Origin: Rhizobiales bacterium UBA1912
GTDB taxonomy: Bacteria; Pseudomonadota; Alphaproteobacteria; Rhizobiales; Devosiaceae
Length of the DNA: 64,000 bases
Direction of reading: 5' to 3'
Assembly: GCA_002337455.1 (NCBI GenBank)
Contig: DDGC01000011.1
Span: 1-64,000, forward strand
In this document: piece by piece, positions 34,031 through 43,309 of the stretch
How the letters are laid out: every line of letters starts with the position of its first letter
Position numbering within the stretch: the stretch's first letter is position 1
Notes under the pieces: generated by a model
Database searches by the model: none
Seen by the model: only the letters and a program-made list of their open reading frames with translations
Told to the model about the DNA's origin: nothing
Translations under genes and position numbers: made by a program

Positions 34031-34810
34031 ATGGTCGACGCGGCAATCCCAGATCCCATCATCTCGATCCGCGACCTCGTCGTTGGCTTTGGCGATCGCA
34101 ACGTCATCGATGGCTTCACGCTCGACGTCCGCAAGGGCGAGGTACTTGGCGTCATCGGCCCCTCCGGTTCTGGCAAATCGGTGACTTTGCGGGCGCTTAT
34201 CGGGCTTTTGCCCAAGCGCGCCGGCACAATCGAGGTCTTCGGCCAGGACTATGCCGGTCTGTCCTCACGAGATCGCGTTGCCGTCGAACGCCGCTGGGGC
34301 GTGCTGTTCCAGCAAGGGGCGCTGTTTTCCTCGCTGACGGTCCTCGAAAACGTCGAATTCCCCATGCGCGAGCACTTCGATATCCCGAAAAAGCTGCGCC
34401 GCGAAATTGCCCGCTTCAAGATTGATCTCGTCGGCCTCAGCCCTGAAGCCGAAAACCTCTATCCTGCCGAATTGTCAGGCGGCATGATCAAGCGGGCTGC
34501 CCTGGCGCGCGCTCTGGCGCTCGATCCCGACGTTATCTTCCTGGATGAACCCACCGCCGGGCTCGACCCGATAGGGGCCGCCCGGTTCGATGAACTTGTG
34601 TTGAGCCTCAAGACGGCGCTGGGGCTTACCGTCTATATGGTCACCCACGACCTCGACAGCCTCGTTACGGTCTGCGACCGTATCGCCGCTCTCGGACAGG
34701 GCAGATTGCTGCAGGTGGGCACGCTGGCCGAGCTGCAGGCGTCGGACGACCCCTGGTTGGTCGATTATTTCCATGGCCCGCGCGCCGAGCACCATCTGGA
34801 GCGACACTAA
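34031..34810 (+). CDS. mlaF: Mla-type lipid transport ATPase (MlaF-like)
   Basis: The ATPase subunit, 259 residues. Walker A G-P-S-G-S-G-K-S is near residue 42, the MlaF-type signature L-S-G-G-M-I-K-R-A-A-L-A-R-A near 152 and Walker B V-I-F-L-D-E-P-T-A-G-L-D-P near 174. The methionine after L-S-G-G is characteristic of Mla/Ttg2A/Mkl ATPases. It starts 2 nt after the permease and is followed at once by the MCE-domain gene. Confidence 0.92.
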   Translation: MVDAAIPDPIISIRDLVVGFGDRNVIDGFTLDVRKGEVLGVIGPSGSGKSVTLRALIGLLPKRAGTIEVFGQDYAGLSSRDRVAVERRWGVLFQQGALFSSLTVLENVEFPMREHFDIPKKLRREIARFKIDLVGLSPEAENLYPAELSGGMIKRAALARALALDPDVIFLDEPTAGLDPIGAARFDELVLSLKTALGLTVYMVTHDLDSLVTVCDRIAALGQGRLLQVGTLAELQASDDPWLVDYFHGPRAEHHLERH

Positions 34811-34813
34811 ACG

Positions 34814-36481
34814 ATGGAAAATAAGGCAAATTACGCCATCGTCGGCGCCTTCATGACCTTGGTTATCGCGGGGTTCATGGGCTTTGTCTATTGGTTCTCG
34901 ATAGCCGATCAGGTGAGCGAACGCGCCGCATATCGTATCGTTTTCGATGGCGCGGTGACGGGCCTGGCGCCCGGCACCAACGTGCTTTTCAACGGTCTGC
35001 CTGTGGGTACGGTCGAAGCGGTTTCGATCAATCCCGAAAACCCCAGCCAGGTCTTGGCCCGCATTGGTGTGGAAGCCGACGCGCCGGTCATGAACGACAC
35101 CCGCGCCATTCTCGAGGTGCAGGGGCTGACCGGTTTTGCCAACATCCAGCTATTGGGCGGCACGCTCGAAGCGGGAAGGCTCGAACCGCAGCCGGGCCAG
35201 ACCATAGCGGTCATGCGTGGCGAAGCCTCAGATTTTCAGCTGATAATGGAAGGCGCCCGCGACATCATCGCCAGCGCCGAATCCACCTTCGAGCGCATCG
35301 ACACATTCTTTGCCTCCAACGAGGAGCGGTTGACGTCCACTCTTGCCAACATCGACGAGTTGTCCAGCGGCCTCGCCGGCCTGGTTCAGGGCGCGGGCGA
35401 GGGATCAGATTTCGATAAAGTGGTTTCCAACGTCAGCACGGCGCTGGAAAGCGCCACGGCAACGCTCTCCGAGCTTGAACTTCTGGTTGCCGAAAACCGC
35501 GAAAGCCTCACGGCGACCATCGCTAACGCCGAGACATTTTCGACCGCGCTGGCCTCCAATTCCGAAGGCATAGACGGCTTCCTGTCCTCAATGACGGCGA
35601 CCAGCGAACGCATTGGGCCGTTGGCCGACGAACTGCGCGATCTGACCGTCCAGGTCCGCGAGATCGTAGCTGCCATTCCGCCTGAGGACGTTCGCTCGAC
35701 CGTTTCCGATATTGGCACCTTCGCCCAGACGCTGGCCGACAACACCGAGAACATTCAGGGCTTTTTCGATGATGCGCGCGCCCTTGCCACCAATCTTTCG
35801 GGCGTCTCGGATGGGCTGCAGGGCACCCTCGACCTGATCGATCGGGCTTCCGCTGCAGTCGATCCCGACGTTATTGCCCGGGCCATGGACAACATCGACG
35901 CCTTTGCGACTGCCTTGGGTAACAACGCCGTCAATGTCGATGAAATCCTCACTAACACGCGCACCTTCACCGAAACGCTGGGCAACGCCACCGAACGCGC
36001 CGACACCATCATCGCCCGCATCGACGGCATGATCACCACCGAGGACGGCAACATGCTGTTCGAGGAGTTCGGCGCGACAGCGACTGCGCTGCGCCAGCTC
36101 ATCAATCGCGTTGATGGAATGGTGGCGTCTGAGGATGGGCAATCGCTGTTTGCCGATTTCAGCGCGGCTGCGACCTCTATCCGCGAATTGTCCGACACGC
36201 TCAACAGTGTTGCTGCTTCGCCAGAGGGGCAGAGGGTGATCGCCGATATCGCCACGGCGGCCAACTCCATCGAAAGCCTCGCCAATGCGCTCGACGAGCG
36301 CACGCTGGCCATCTCGAACGGCCTTATCACATTCACCAACAACGGACTGGGTGCCTATACCACCCTCGCCAACGAGGCGGTACGGAGCCTTGAGCTCTTC
36401 AACCGCGTTATGCAACAAATCGAGCGCAATCCGCAGTCGCTGGTGTTTGGCGGAGAAACCGTGCGCGACTTCACGCCGTAG
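34814..36481 (+). CDS. mlaD: MCE-domain lipid-binding protein (MlaD-like), long form
   Basis: A membrane-anchored periplasmic protein of 555 residues. One N-terminal transmembrane helix (8-30) is followed by a single MCE domain (about 36-118, with G-L-A-P-G-T-N-V-L-F-N-G and V-Q-G-L-T-G-F-A-N). The remaining 430 residues are an Ala/Asn/Thr-rich helical tail. Inside it are three roughly 31-residue repeats (near 402, 432 and 463) built on D-G-M-x-x-x-E-D-G-x-x-L-F. E. coli MlaD has about 180 residues. The long helical tail probably crosses the periplasm, as in other MCE proteins; that is inferred. Confidence 0.88.
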   Translation: MENKANYAIVGAFMTLVIAGFMGFVYWFSIADQVSERAAYRIVFDGAVTGLAPGTNVLFNGLPVGTVEAVSINPENPSQVLARIGVEADAPVMNDTRAILEVQGLTGFANIQLLGGTLEAGRLEPQPGQTIAVMRGEASDFQLIMEGARDIIASAESTFERIDTFFASNEERLTSTLANIDELSSGLAGLVQGAGEGSDFDKVVSNVSTALESATATLSELELLVAENRESLTATIANAETFSTALASNSEGIDGFLSSMTATSERIGPLADELRDLTVQVREIVAAIPPEDVRSTVSDIGTFAQTLADNTENIQGFFDDARALATNLSGVSDGLQGTLDLIDRASAAVDPDVIARAMDNIDAFATALGNNAVNVDEILTNTRTFTETLGNATERADTIIARIDGMITTEDGNMLFEEFGATATALRQLINRVDGMVASEDGQSLFADFSAAATSIRELSDTLNSVAASPEGQRVIADIATAANSIESLANALDERTLAISNGLITFTNNGLGAYTTLANEAVRSLELFNRVMQQIERNPQSLVFGGETVRDFTP

Positions 36482-36534
36482 TTTCAGCGTGACAGGTCGG
36501 AAACGCGATAAAGCTTAAACAAGGGACGAGCCAG

Positions 36535-37140
36535 ATGAGTGCCAAAATCGGCCGCCGCGCCTTTCTCTCGATGTCCGCCATCGGGCTCACCTCGACGCTG
36601 GCCGGCTGCCTCGGGCTGGGCGCCACGGCGCCCGTGACCTATGATCTGACGCCGGGCGCGCCCGCGCCAGTTGCGCCGCGAAGCAACCGCACGATCGTCG
36701 TGCGCGAGCCGGCTACCATTTCCACCTACGACACCCAGAGGATCGTCGTCCGCCAGCCCGGCGGCGTTCTGAGCTATCTCAGTGAAGCTCAATGGTCCGA
36801 CACGCTGCCCATGTTGGTCCAGACCCGCATGCTGCAATCGTTCCGCGACGCCGGGGTCACCAACATCGGCAAGCCGACCGATCCGATCGCGCTTGATGTA
36901 ATCCTGTCCACCGACATCCGGGCGTTCGAACTCGATACGACCGCTGGCGGCGCCATGGCGCGCGTTGCCCTGGCCATCCAGCTTGTGAGCGACCGAAGCC
37001 GCACCGTCATCGCCAGCCAGACCTTCAGCGCCGATGTTCCATCGCCCTCGCTCGATCAGGCCGATGTGGTCGCCGCCCTCAACAGCGCGCTCGACGCCAT
37101 TCTGCGCCAGATGGTGCAATGGACCGCCGCCCGCATTTAA
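36535..37140 (+). CDS. ABC-type transport auxiliary lipoprotein (PqiC/DUF330-like)
   Basis: A lipoprotein of 201 residues, the last gene of the Mla/Mce operon. The signal peptide ends in the lipobox L-A-G-C (Cys24). It starts with R-R-A-F-L, which resembles a twin-arginine motif. The mature part includes a L-S-Y-L-S-E-A-Q-W-S-D-T-L-P segment typical of the auxiliary lipoproteins that accompany MCE operons. It is expected at the outer membrane as partner of the MCE protein. No MlaA or MlaC gene is present in the window. Confidence 0.82.
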   Translation: MSAKIGRRAFLSMSAIGLTSTLAGCLGLGATAPVTYDLTPGAPAPVAPRSNRTIVVREPATISTYDTQRIVVRQPGGVLSYLSEAQWSDTLPMLVQTRMLQSFRDAGVTNIGKPTDPIALDVILSTDIRAFELDTTAGGAMARVALAIQLVSDRSRTVIASQTFSADVPSPSLDQADVVAALNSALDAILRQMVQWTAARI

Positions 37141-37258
37141 GCGGAAAACTTATGTCTCTGGTCTGTTTGCGGGGTTGTAAAGGCACGCTGCGAACAATAA
37201 GTCATACTTAATTCCTGGTGGTTCTACCGCCCCCCCATCACATTCTCGGAGATTTCCC

Positions 37259-38776
37259 ATGAGTTTTACCCCTACCGGCAAGCATCTGATCGCGGGCGAA
37301 TGGGTTGATGGCGCGGGGACGTTTGCATCCGAACCGGCATCGGGGCCCAGCCATGACTTCGCCGTAGGCACGCCCGAGCTTGTCGACCGCGCTGCAAAGG
37401 CTGCCGAGCAGGCGTTCTGGTCCTATGGCTATTCCAGCCGTGAGGATCGCGCCAAGTTCCTTAATCTGATCGCCGATGAGATCGAGGCGCGGGGCGCTGA
37501 AATCACTGAAATCGGCACCCAGGAAACAGGGCTCCCCGCTGCGCGCCTCGAAGGCGAGCGTGGGCGCACCACCGGCCAGTTGCGCCTGTTTGCCGATCAC
37601 ATCCTCAAGGGCGATTATCTTGACCGCCGCCATGATGAAGCGCTGCCCGACCGCAAGCCGGCGCCGCGTCCGGACCTCAAGATGGTCCAGCGCCCGATTG
37701 GGCCGGTCGCCGTATTCGGCGCGTCCAATTTCCCGTTAGCGTTTTCGACGGCAGGCGGCGACACAGCGGCTGCGCTGGCCGCAGGTTGCCCGGTCGTCGT
37801 AAAGGGTCACGGGGCTCATCCGGGCACAGGCGAGATCGTCGCGCAGGCCATTGATGCTGCACGGAAAAAGCTCGACCTGCACCCCGGCGTCTTCTCTCTC
37901 GTCCAGGGCGGGGATCGCTCGGTCGGCCAGGCGCTGGTCCAGCATCCCGATATCAAGGCTGTCGGCTTTACCGGCTCGCTCGGTGGCGGCAGGGCGCTTT
38001 ATGATCTTTGTGCCGCCCGCCCCGAGCCCATTCCTTTCTTTGGAGAATTGGGTTCGGTCAATCCGATGTTCGTCCTGCCCGAGGCGCTCAAGACGCGGGC
38101 CGAGGAGATGGGCAGGGGCTGGGCCGGGTCCCTGTCGATGGGTGCCGGGCAGTTCTGCACCAATCCCGGCATTGCGGTGCTAATCGAAGGGGATGAGGCC
38201 CGAAGCTTTATCGATACGGCTAAGGCCGCGCTGTCCGACGTCGGTCCCCAGACCATGCTGACTGACGGGATAGCCAAGGCCTACCGCGATGGCCGCGACC
38301 GCATTGCGGCCTCATCGGGCGTGCAGGAACTTCTGACCTCGACCTGCGATCTGCGCAACGCCACGCCCTATCTGTTTGAAACAGATGGGGAAACCTGGTT
38401 GGGCAACCACGACCTCGGCGAGGAAGTGTTCGGACCTCTGGGCCTGATCGTGACCGTCAAGGATGCCGACCAGATGCGCCAGATCGCAAGATCGCTGCAG
38501 GGCCAATTGACCTGCACCATCCACATGGATGCAGGCGATACTGACCTTGGCCGCTCGCTGATGCCCATTCTCGAGCGCAAGGCGGGCCGCGTGCTGGCCA
38601 ACGGCTTCCCGACCGGCGTGGAAGTTGCCGATGCCATGGTGCATGGCGGCCCATACCCGGCTTCGACGAACTTCGGCGCCACCTCCGTCGGCACCCTCTC
38701 GATCCGCCGCTTCCTGCGCCCGGTGTCCTACCAGAACATCCCTGACGCGCTGCTGCCGGCCGATCTTCAGAAGTAA
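37259..38776 (+). CDS. Alpha-ketoglutarate semialdehyde dehydrogenase
   Basis: An aldehyde dehydrogenase of 505 residues of the 2,5-dioxovalerate type. It oxidises 2-oxoglutarate semialdehyde to 2-oxoglutarate at the end of non-phosphorylating pentose, hexarate or hydroxyproline pathways. Distinctive segments are F-G-A-S-N-F-P-L-A-F-S near residue 160, F-F-G-E-L-G-S-V-N-P with the general-base Glu, and G-A-G-Q-F-C-T-N-P-G with the catalytic Cys. GGAG precedes the ATG. It stands alone between the Mla operon and a terminator, with no pentose or hydroxyproline genes beside it. Confidence 0.87.
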   Translation: MSFTPTGKHLIAGEWVDGAGTFASEPASGPSHDFAVGTPELVDRAAKAAEQAFWSYGYSSREDRAKFLNLIADEIEARGAEITEIGTQETGLPAARLEGERGRTTGQLRLFADHILKGDYLDRRHDEALPDRKPAPRPDLKMVQRPIGPVAVFGASNFPLAFSTAGGDTAAALAAGCPVVVKGHGAHPGTGEIVAQAIDAARKKLDLHPGVFSLVQGGDRSVGQALVQHPDIKAVGFTGSLGGGRALYDLCAARPEPIPFFGELGSVNPMFVLPEALKTRAEEMGRGWAGSLSMGAGQFCTNPGIAVLIEGDEARSFIDTAKAALSDVGPQTMLTDGIAKAYRDGRDRIAASSGVQELLTSTCDLRNATPYLFETDGETWLGNHDLGEEVFGPLGLIVTVKDADQMRQIARSLQGQLTCTIHMDAGDTDLGRSLMPILERKAGRVLANGFPTGVEVADAMVHGGPYPASTNFGATSVGTLSIRRFLRPVSYQNIPDALLPADLQK

Positions 38777-38786
38777 CACAAGCAAG

Positions 38787-38815
38787 AGGCCCGGGCATAA
38801 GTCCGGGCCTTCTTC
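38787..38815 (+). terminator. Rho-independent-type terminator after the semialdehyde dehydrogenase
   Basis: Arms AGGCCCGG and CCGGGCCT form an 8-bp stem around the loop GCATAAGT, followed by TCTTCGT. It begins 11 nt past the dehydrogenase stop and lies in front of the convergent M42 peptidase gene. Confidence 0.75.
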
Positions 38816-38849
38816 GTACTTTCCATCCCCTGTCGCGCGAAGAACGCGA

Positions 38850-39917
38850 CTAACCGGGCAGGGGAACCAGCTCGCTTTCGATATAAGCGACGATCAATTT
38901 CGTGAGCTCTTCCAGTGACTTGATATGCGTGCGCTCCCAGCCATGCGAGGAGTCCAGCGAAAAGCAGATCAGCCCGACCCGCAAATCCCAGCCCGCATCG
39001 ATGGCGGCGGCGCTGTCGGAGCGGTAGGAGCGGAAGGTGTCGCGCACATGGGCGATGTTTTTGGCCTGCGCCAGCGCCAGAAGGTGCTTTGTGATGGGCA
39101 GATCGAAGGGGCCGGTGCGGTCGCGAAAAGCGATGGTTGCGGCCTCGTCATTTGTGGTCTGGCCGGGGCCGGTGACGCCATTGTCGACGGCCACAAGCTC
39201 TTGAACCTGCTCACCAAATCCGTGCGTTCCGCCAATTCCGACTTCCTCGGAAATGGTGAACATCACCTGGGCCGGGACGTCCGGGGTTTGGCCCTCATCT
39301 GCGAAGTGTTTCAGGGCTGCGAGGAGGCACGCGACGCCCGCCTTGTCGTCGAGATGACGCGAGACAATGAAGCCGTTTTCAAGGAATTCGGGCTGCGCAT
39401 CGATGGCAACAACATCGCCAACATTGACGCCAAAAGGTGTGGAGTTGAGTGTTCGGGAACCCGACATTTCCAGAATGTTGGAAAATTCGTCGATCCGCAC
39501 TTCGAGATTGTCCCAATCGGACGGTTGGGTATCGACTTCCGTGTTGAACAGATGCCCCGATGCCTTGAGCGGCAAAATGGTGCCGCGCAATTCGCCAGCA
39601 TCGGTAAAAATCGTGCAGCGCGCTCCTTCGGCAAACCGCGCCGCCCATGTTCCCGTGTTGCGCAGCTTCGGGCGGCCGTTTGGGTGAAAGCCGGTGACCA
39701 TGGCGCCCAGCGTATCGATATGGGCGGCGAGCGCGCGGCGCGGTTCGCCATTGCCGATGGTGACGCTGAGAACGCCGCGGCGGGTGTAGCTGACGCGATA
39801 GCCCATCGTTTCGAGCCATGCGGCAACCTTGGCGCTGGCGCGTTCGGTCATCCCGACCGGGGAGGGGGTGTTGACGAGGTCCTCAAGGCAGCGCTTGAGG
39901 TATGCGGTGTCGATCAT
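38850..39917 (-). CDS. M42-family metallo-aminopeptidase
   Basis: A two-metal cytoplasmic peptidase of 355 residues. Ligands in the expected order are His66/Asp68 in A-A-H-I-D-T-L-G, Asp190 in H-L-D-D-K-A-G, Glu224/225 in I-S-E-E-V-G, Asp245 in A-V-D-N-G and a late His in S-S-H-G-W-E-R. M42 enzymes remove N-terminal residues from short peptides. It is the last gene of the minus-strand run containing a GntR regulator and a dipeptide importer, so it probably digests imported peptides. GGAAGGG precedes the ATG. Confidence 0.87.
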   Translation of the reverse strand: MIDTAYLKRCLEDLVNTPSPVGMTERASAKVAAWLETMGYRVSYTRRGVLSVTIGNGEPRRALAAHIDTLGAMVTGFHPNGRPKLRNTGTWAARFAEGARCTIFTDAGELRGTILPLKASGHLFNTEVDTQPSDWDNLEVRIDEFSNILEMSGSRTLNSTPFGVNVGDVVAIDAQPEFLENGFIVSRHLDDKAGVACLLAALKHFADEGQTPDVPAQVMFTISEEVGIGGTHGFGEQVQELVAVDNGVTGPGQTTNDEAATIAFRDRTGPFDLPITKHLLALAQAKNIAHVRDTFRSYRSDSAAAIDAGWDLRVGLICFSLDSSHGWERTHIKSLEELTKLIVAYIESELVPLPG

Positions 39918-40717
39918 TTTGTGCCCTTCCTCCGTTTCCCGGTACGCCCGCGGGCGACGGGATCATGGAGGAAGTCCCCGTTCAGCTGGGCTTGCAGGTC
40001 CAGCATGGACCGTTCGGCATAGGCCATGTGATCTGACATGATGGTGTGAACGCTGTCGGCATCGCCCGCCTGCATGGCGGCCATCATCCTGCGCTGGTAC
40101 TGGATCCCCTGGGCGCGCAGCACGGGCTTGGGTTGGACGTAGATGTCGTGGCAGACGGCGAGATCCTTCAAGAGCCGTTGCAGGAAGCGGCAGGTGAAGG
40201 CGAGCAGCGCATTGTCGGCATATTCGGCGACCACGGCATGGAAATCGAGCTCGGCCATGCGCTGGTCCCATCGTTCCTGCGCGTCGGCGGGTTCATGGTC
40301 GTAGATCGCGATGATGCCATTGAGCCGCTCATAGGCTGCGTCGTTCATATTGGCCATCGCGCTGACGGCAACCAGCGGTTCGAGCACCTTGCGCAGCGCG
40401 TAGATGTCGCCAATGGTCACCGTCTTGGCGAACAGGTAGTTGGACAGCAGGCTCATCGCCCGGTTTTCCGACATGGTGTCGATGAACGCCCCGCCGCCCG
40501 GCCCGGTGCGTGTGCGGATCAGCCCTTGAACTTCGAGTGATTTCAGGGCCTCGCGTATCGTTCCCTTCGACGCCGTGTACTGCTCCATCAACTCGCGCTC
40601 CTGCGGCAGCCGGTCTCCGGGCTGCAGGCCGTGCTCGATGATGGTTTTTTTTATCGCGTCGACGATTTCGTCAGTGCGCTTGCGGCGGAGCGGGGCGGGT
40701 GTTTCGAGGGCGGTCAT
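39914..40717 (-). CDS. GntR/FadR-family transcriptional regulator
   Basis: A repressor-type regulator of 267 residues. A GntR winged helix (residues about 10-80, with G-D-R-L-P-Q-E-R-E-L-M-E-Q-Y and K-G-T-I-R-E-A-L-K-S-L-E) is followed by an FCD helical ligand domain with H-A-V-V-A-E-Y near 150. The ATG at 40717 is 5 nt past the ATPase stop; upstream codons overlap that gene. It overlaps the M42 gene by 4 nt. Two matched palindromes at 46141-46186 in front of this operon are candidate operators. Confidence 0.87.
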   Translation of the reverse strand: MTALETPAPLRRKRTDEIVDAIKKTIIEHGLQPGDRLPQERELMEQYTASKGTIREALKSLEVQGLIRTRTGPGGGAFIDTMSENRAMSLLSNYLFAKTVTIGDIYALRKVLEPLVAVSAMANMNDAAYERLNGIIAIYDHEPADAQERWDQRMAELDFHAVVAEYADNALLAFTCRFLQRLLKDLAVCHDIYVQPKPVLRAQGIQYQRRMMAAMQAGDADSVHTIMSDHMAYAERSMLDLQAQLNGDFLHDPVARGRTGKRRKGTK

Positions 40718-40721
40718 GATG

Positions 40722-41522
40722 TTACTGGGCTGCTGCGGCCAGCTTGGGTGCGCTGGCAATGAGCTCCCTTGTATAGTCGTGACCCGGCGCGGCAAACAGT
40801 TTCTCGGCGGTGTCCAGTTCGACCATTTCGCCCAGATACATGACGCCGACCCGGTCCGATACCGATTCCACGACGGCGAGGTCGTGGCTGATGAACAGGT
40901 AGGACAGCCCGAACTCGCGCTTCAGATCGTCGAGCAGCAGGAGGACTTGGGCCTGCACCGAAACATCGAGCGCCGAGACTGGCTCATCGAGAACCATGAT
41001 CTTCGCTTCGGCCGCCAGCGCGCGCGCGATGGCGATGCGCTGGGCCTGGCCGCCGGAAAATTCGTGCGGATAACGCTCCAGCGTGTCCTTGGGCATCTGC
41101 ACGGCGTCGAGCAGTTCACGCTTGCGGGCCTTGCGCTTTTCACTGTCATGGCCGCGCAACAGGTTGAGCGGCACATCAAGAATCTTGTCTATCGTCTTGC
41201 GCGGATTCAGAGAAGCGACGGGATCCTGAAACACATACTGGATCATTTGCCCGAAGGCGCGCGAGCCTTCCGACTGCAACGCTGCGTAATCCTTGCCGCC
41301 GATCTCGATGGAGCCCGATGTCGGCTCTTCCAGCCCGACCAGCATGCGCGCGATTGTCGATTTGCCCGATCCGCTTTCGCCCACGATGGCCAGGGTCTCG
41401 CCCTGTCTGAGTTCCAACGAAACGCCCTTTACGGCGCGAACTTCATGGCTCTTGCCGCCGAACAGGGTGCGGTTGCCCCCGAAGGTCTTGACCAGATCCT
41501 TTACGACGATGGCATTGCTCAT
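40722..41522 (-). CDS. Dipeptide-type ABC transporter ATPase (DppF-like)
   Basis: An ATP-binding subunit of 266 residues. Walker A G-E-S-G-S-G-K-S-T is near residue 49, the signature F-S-G-G-Q-A-Q-R near 159 and Walker B I-M-V-L-D-E-P-V-S-A-L-D near 178. The C-terminal oligopeptide-type extension is present. It works with the ATPase half of the overlapping fused gene upstream. Confidence 0.9.
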   Translation of the reverse strand: MSNAIVVKDLVKTFGGNRTLFGGKSHEVRAVKGVSLELRQGETLAIVGESGSGKSTIARMLVGLEEPTSGSIEIGGKDYAALQSEGSRAFGQMIQYVFQDPVASLNPRKTIDKILDVPLNLLRGHDSEKRKARKRELLDAVQMPKDTLERYPHEFSGGQAQRIAIARALAAEAKIMVLDEPVSALDVSVQAQVLLLLDDLKREFGLSYLFISHDLAVVESVSDRVGVMYLGEMVELDTAEKLFAAPGHDYTRELIASAPKLAAAAQ

Positions 41523-43309
41523 GACCTGCCCTCCGCAAACAGGGGGCGGACGGTGGCAAGGAAATCCTTGCCCTTGCCCAACTCGGGAACGCAGGCGATG
41601 AGCCTTTTTGTGTAATCGTGCTGGGGATCGCGCAGCAGGTCGATTGTCTTGCCGCTTTCAACGATGGCCCCGTCCTTCATCACTGCGACCCGGTCGCACA
41701 CTTCCGCCACGACGCCGAAATCGTGGGTGATGAGCAGGAGTGCCATGCCGCGCTCGCGGCGAAGCTTTTGCAGCAGGTCGAGAATCTTGGCCTGCACTGT
41801 GACGTCCAGCGCCGTTGTCGGCTCATCGGCGATGATGATGTCGGGATCGTTGGCCAGTGCCATGGCAATGCCGATGCGCTGACGCTGCCCGCCGCTCATT
41901 TCGTGCGGGAAGGCATCGACGCGGTCGGCGGCATCGCGAATGCCCACCTGTTCCATCAATTCAATGGCGCGCTTTTTTGCCTCGCTTTTGCCGACGGGCT
42001 GGTGCGTGGTGATGGCTTCGGCGATCTGCTCGCCGACCTTGTAGAGCGGGTGAAGCGTGGTCAGCGGGTCCTGAAACACATAGGCGACTTTCGAGCCGCG
42101 CAGCGCCCGGATGCCGCTTTCCGACCGGGAGAACACGTCCTCGCCCTCGATGGAAACCGAGCCGCCGGTGATGATTCCCGGCGGGGAGGCAACCAGGCCG
42201 AGAAGCGAGAGGGCTGTGACCGATTTGCCCGACCCGGACTCCCCGATCAGCCCCATGCATTCGCCCTTGTTGAGGGTGAAGGAGATGTCCTTGACCGCCG
42301 GAATGGTGGCCCGGCCGCGTTGGAAGCTGGTTTCGAGGTTGCGGACATCGAGAATGGCAGTGGGTTTTTCCTGATTACCCGCAGGCTTGCCGCGCTCGAT
42401 CCGCGTCACCGAAAGCGGGCGTGTGAGGTCGCCGGCCCGCAAGCGCGGGTCGAGCACGTCGCGAACGCCATCGCCCAATAGGTTGATGCTCATGACGATG
42501 GCAAAGATCATCAGCCCCGGGATGATCGAGACATGAGGCGCATTGAACAACAGGCGCCGGCCTTCGCCCAGCATGGAGCCAAGATCCGATTGCGGCGGTT
42601 GTGCGCCAAGTCCGAGGAACGACAGGCCCGCGGTTTCAAGGATCATCCAGCCAACGGTGGTCGACATTGTGATGACGATGACCGGCAGGACATTGGGCAG
42701 CACTTCGGAAAACAGGATGGCCGTGTGCGACTTGCCCGAAAGCCGGGCCGCATCGACGAACTCGCGGCTGGCCAACCCTACGGTGATGCCGCGCACGTTA
42801 CGTGCAAAGAACGGGATATTGACCACAGCGATGGCGTAAAGCGCGTTGAGCAGTCCCGGCCCGAGCACGGCGACGATGGCCAGCGCGAGCAGGATATAGG
42901 GAAACGCCATCAGCATATCGATGCCGCGCATCAAGACGTTGTCGGTAACCCCGCGCGCGTAGCCCGAAACCAGCCCGATCAGCGAGCCGATGAGCGCCGC
43001 GATCAGCGTGGCCGAAAGCCCAACGGCAATCGACACCCGCGAGCCCCAAATGAGCCGGGCGAGAATATCGCGGCCGAGATGGTCGGTGCCCAGAAGGTGC
43101 CCATCGGAAAAGATCGGCTGCAGACGATTGGCGGGAAGGGTGGCGTCAGGGTCAGGGATGGGCAGCAATGGGGCGAGCAGCGCCATGGCCCCGATCAAAA
43201 CGAGAATGACGAGGCCGCCCGCCGCCAGCCGGTTGTTGAGCAAGAGGCTCCAGCTTGAAAGCCGCGCTGAAGAGGCTTGCGGTTGTGTGGTCGCGATGGC
43301 CTGGGTCAT
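41519..43309 (-). CDS. Fused dipeptide ABC permease (DppC) and ATPase (DppD)
   Basis: One chain of 596 residues. Residues 1-290 are a DppC-type permease (L-G-T-D-H-L-G-R-D-I-L-A-R near 76, inner loop D-A-A-R-L-S-G near 188). Residues about 320-590 are a DppD-type ATPase (Walker A G-E-S-G-S-G-K-S near 354, signature M-S-G-G-Q-R-Q-R, Walker B I-I-I-A-D-E-P-T-T-A-L-D). No stop or frameshift separates the halves. These are normally two proteins; fusions of this kind are known but less common. It overlaps both neighbours by 4 nt (ATGA). Confidence 0.9.
   Translation of the reverse strand: MTQAIATTQPQASSARLSSWSLLLNNRLAAGGLVILVLIGAMALLAPLLPIPDPDATLPANRLQPIFSDGHLLGTDHLGRDILARLIWGSRVSIAVGLSATLIAALIGSLIGLVSGYARGVTDNVLMRGIDMLMAFPYILLALAIVAVLGPGLLNALYAIAVVNIPFFARNVRGITVGLASREFVDAARLSGKSHTAILFSEVLPNVLPVIVITMSTTVGWMILETAGLSFLGLGAQPPQSDLGSMLGEGRRLLFNAPHVSIIPGLMIFAIVMSINLLGDGVRDVLDPRLRAGDLTRPLSVTRIERGKPAGNQEKPTAILDVRNLETSFQRGRATIPAVKDISFTLNKGECMGLIGESGSGKSVTALSLLGLVASPPGIITGGSVSIEGEDVFSRSESGIRALRGSKVAYVFQDPLTTLHPLYKVGEQIAEAITTHQPVGKSEAKKRAIELMEQVGIRDAADRVDAFPHEMSGGQRQRIGIAMALANDPDIIIADEPTTALDVTVQAKILDLLQKLRRERGMALLLITHDFGVVAEVCDRVAVMKDGAIVESGKTIDLLRDPQHDYTKRLIACVPELGKGKDFLATVRPLFAEGRS

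Noticed and set aside
38925..40022. 365-codon plus-strand frame
   Set aside because: Antisense to the M42 peptidase, whose metal ligands are all present on the minus strand.
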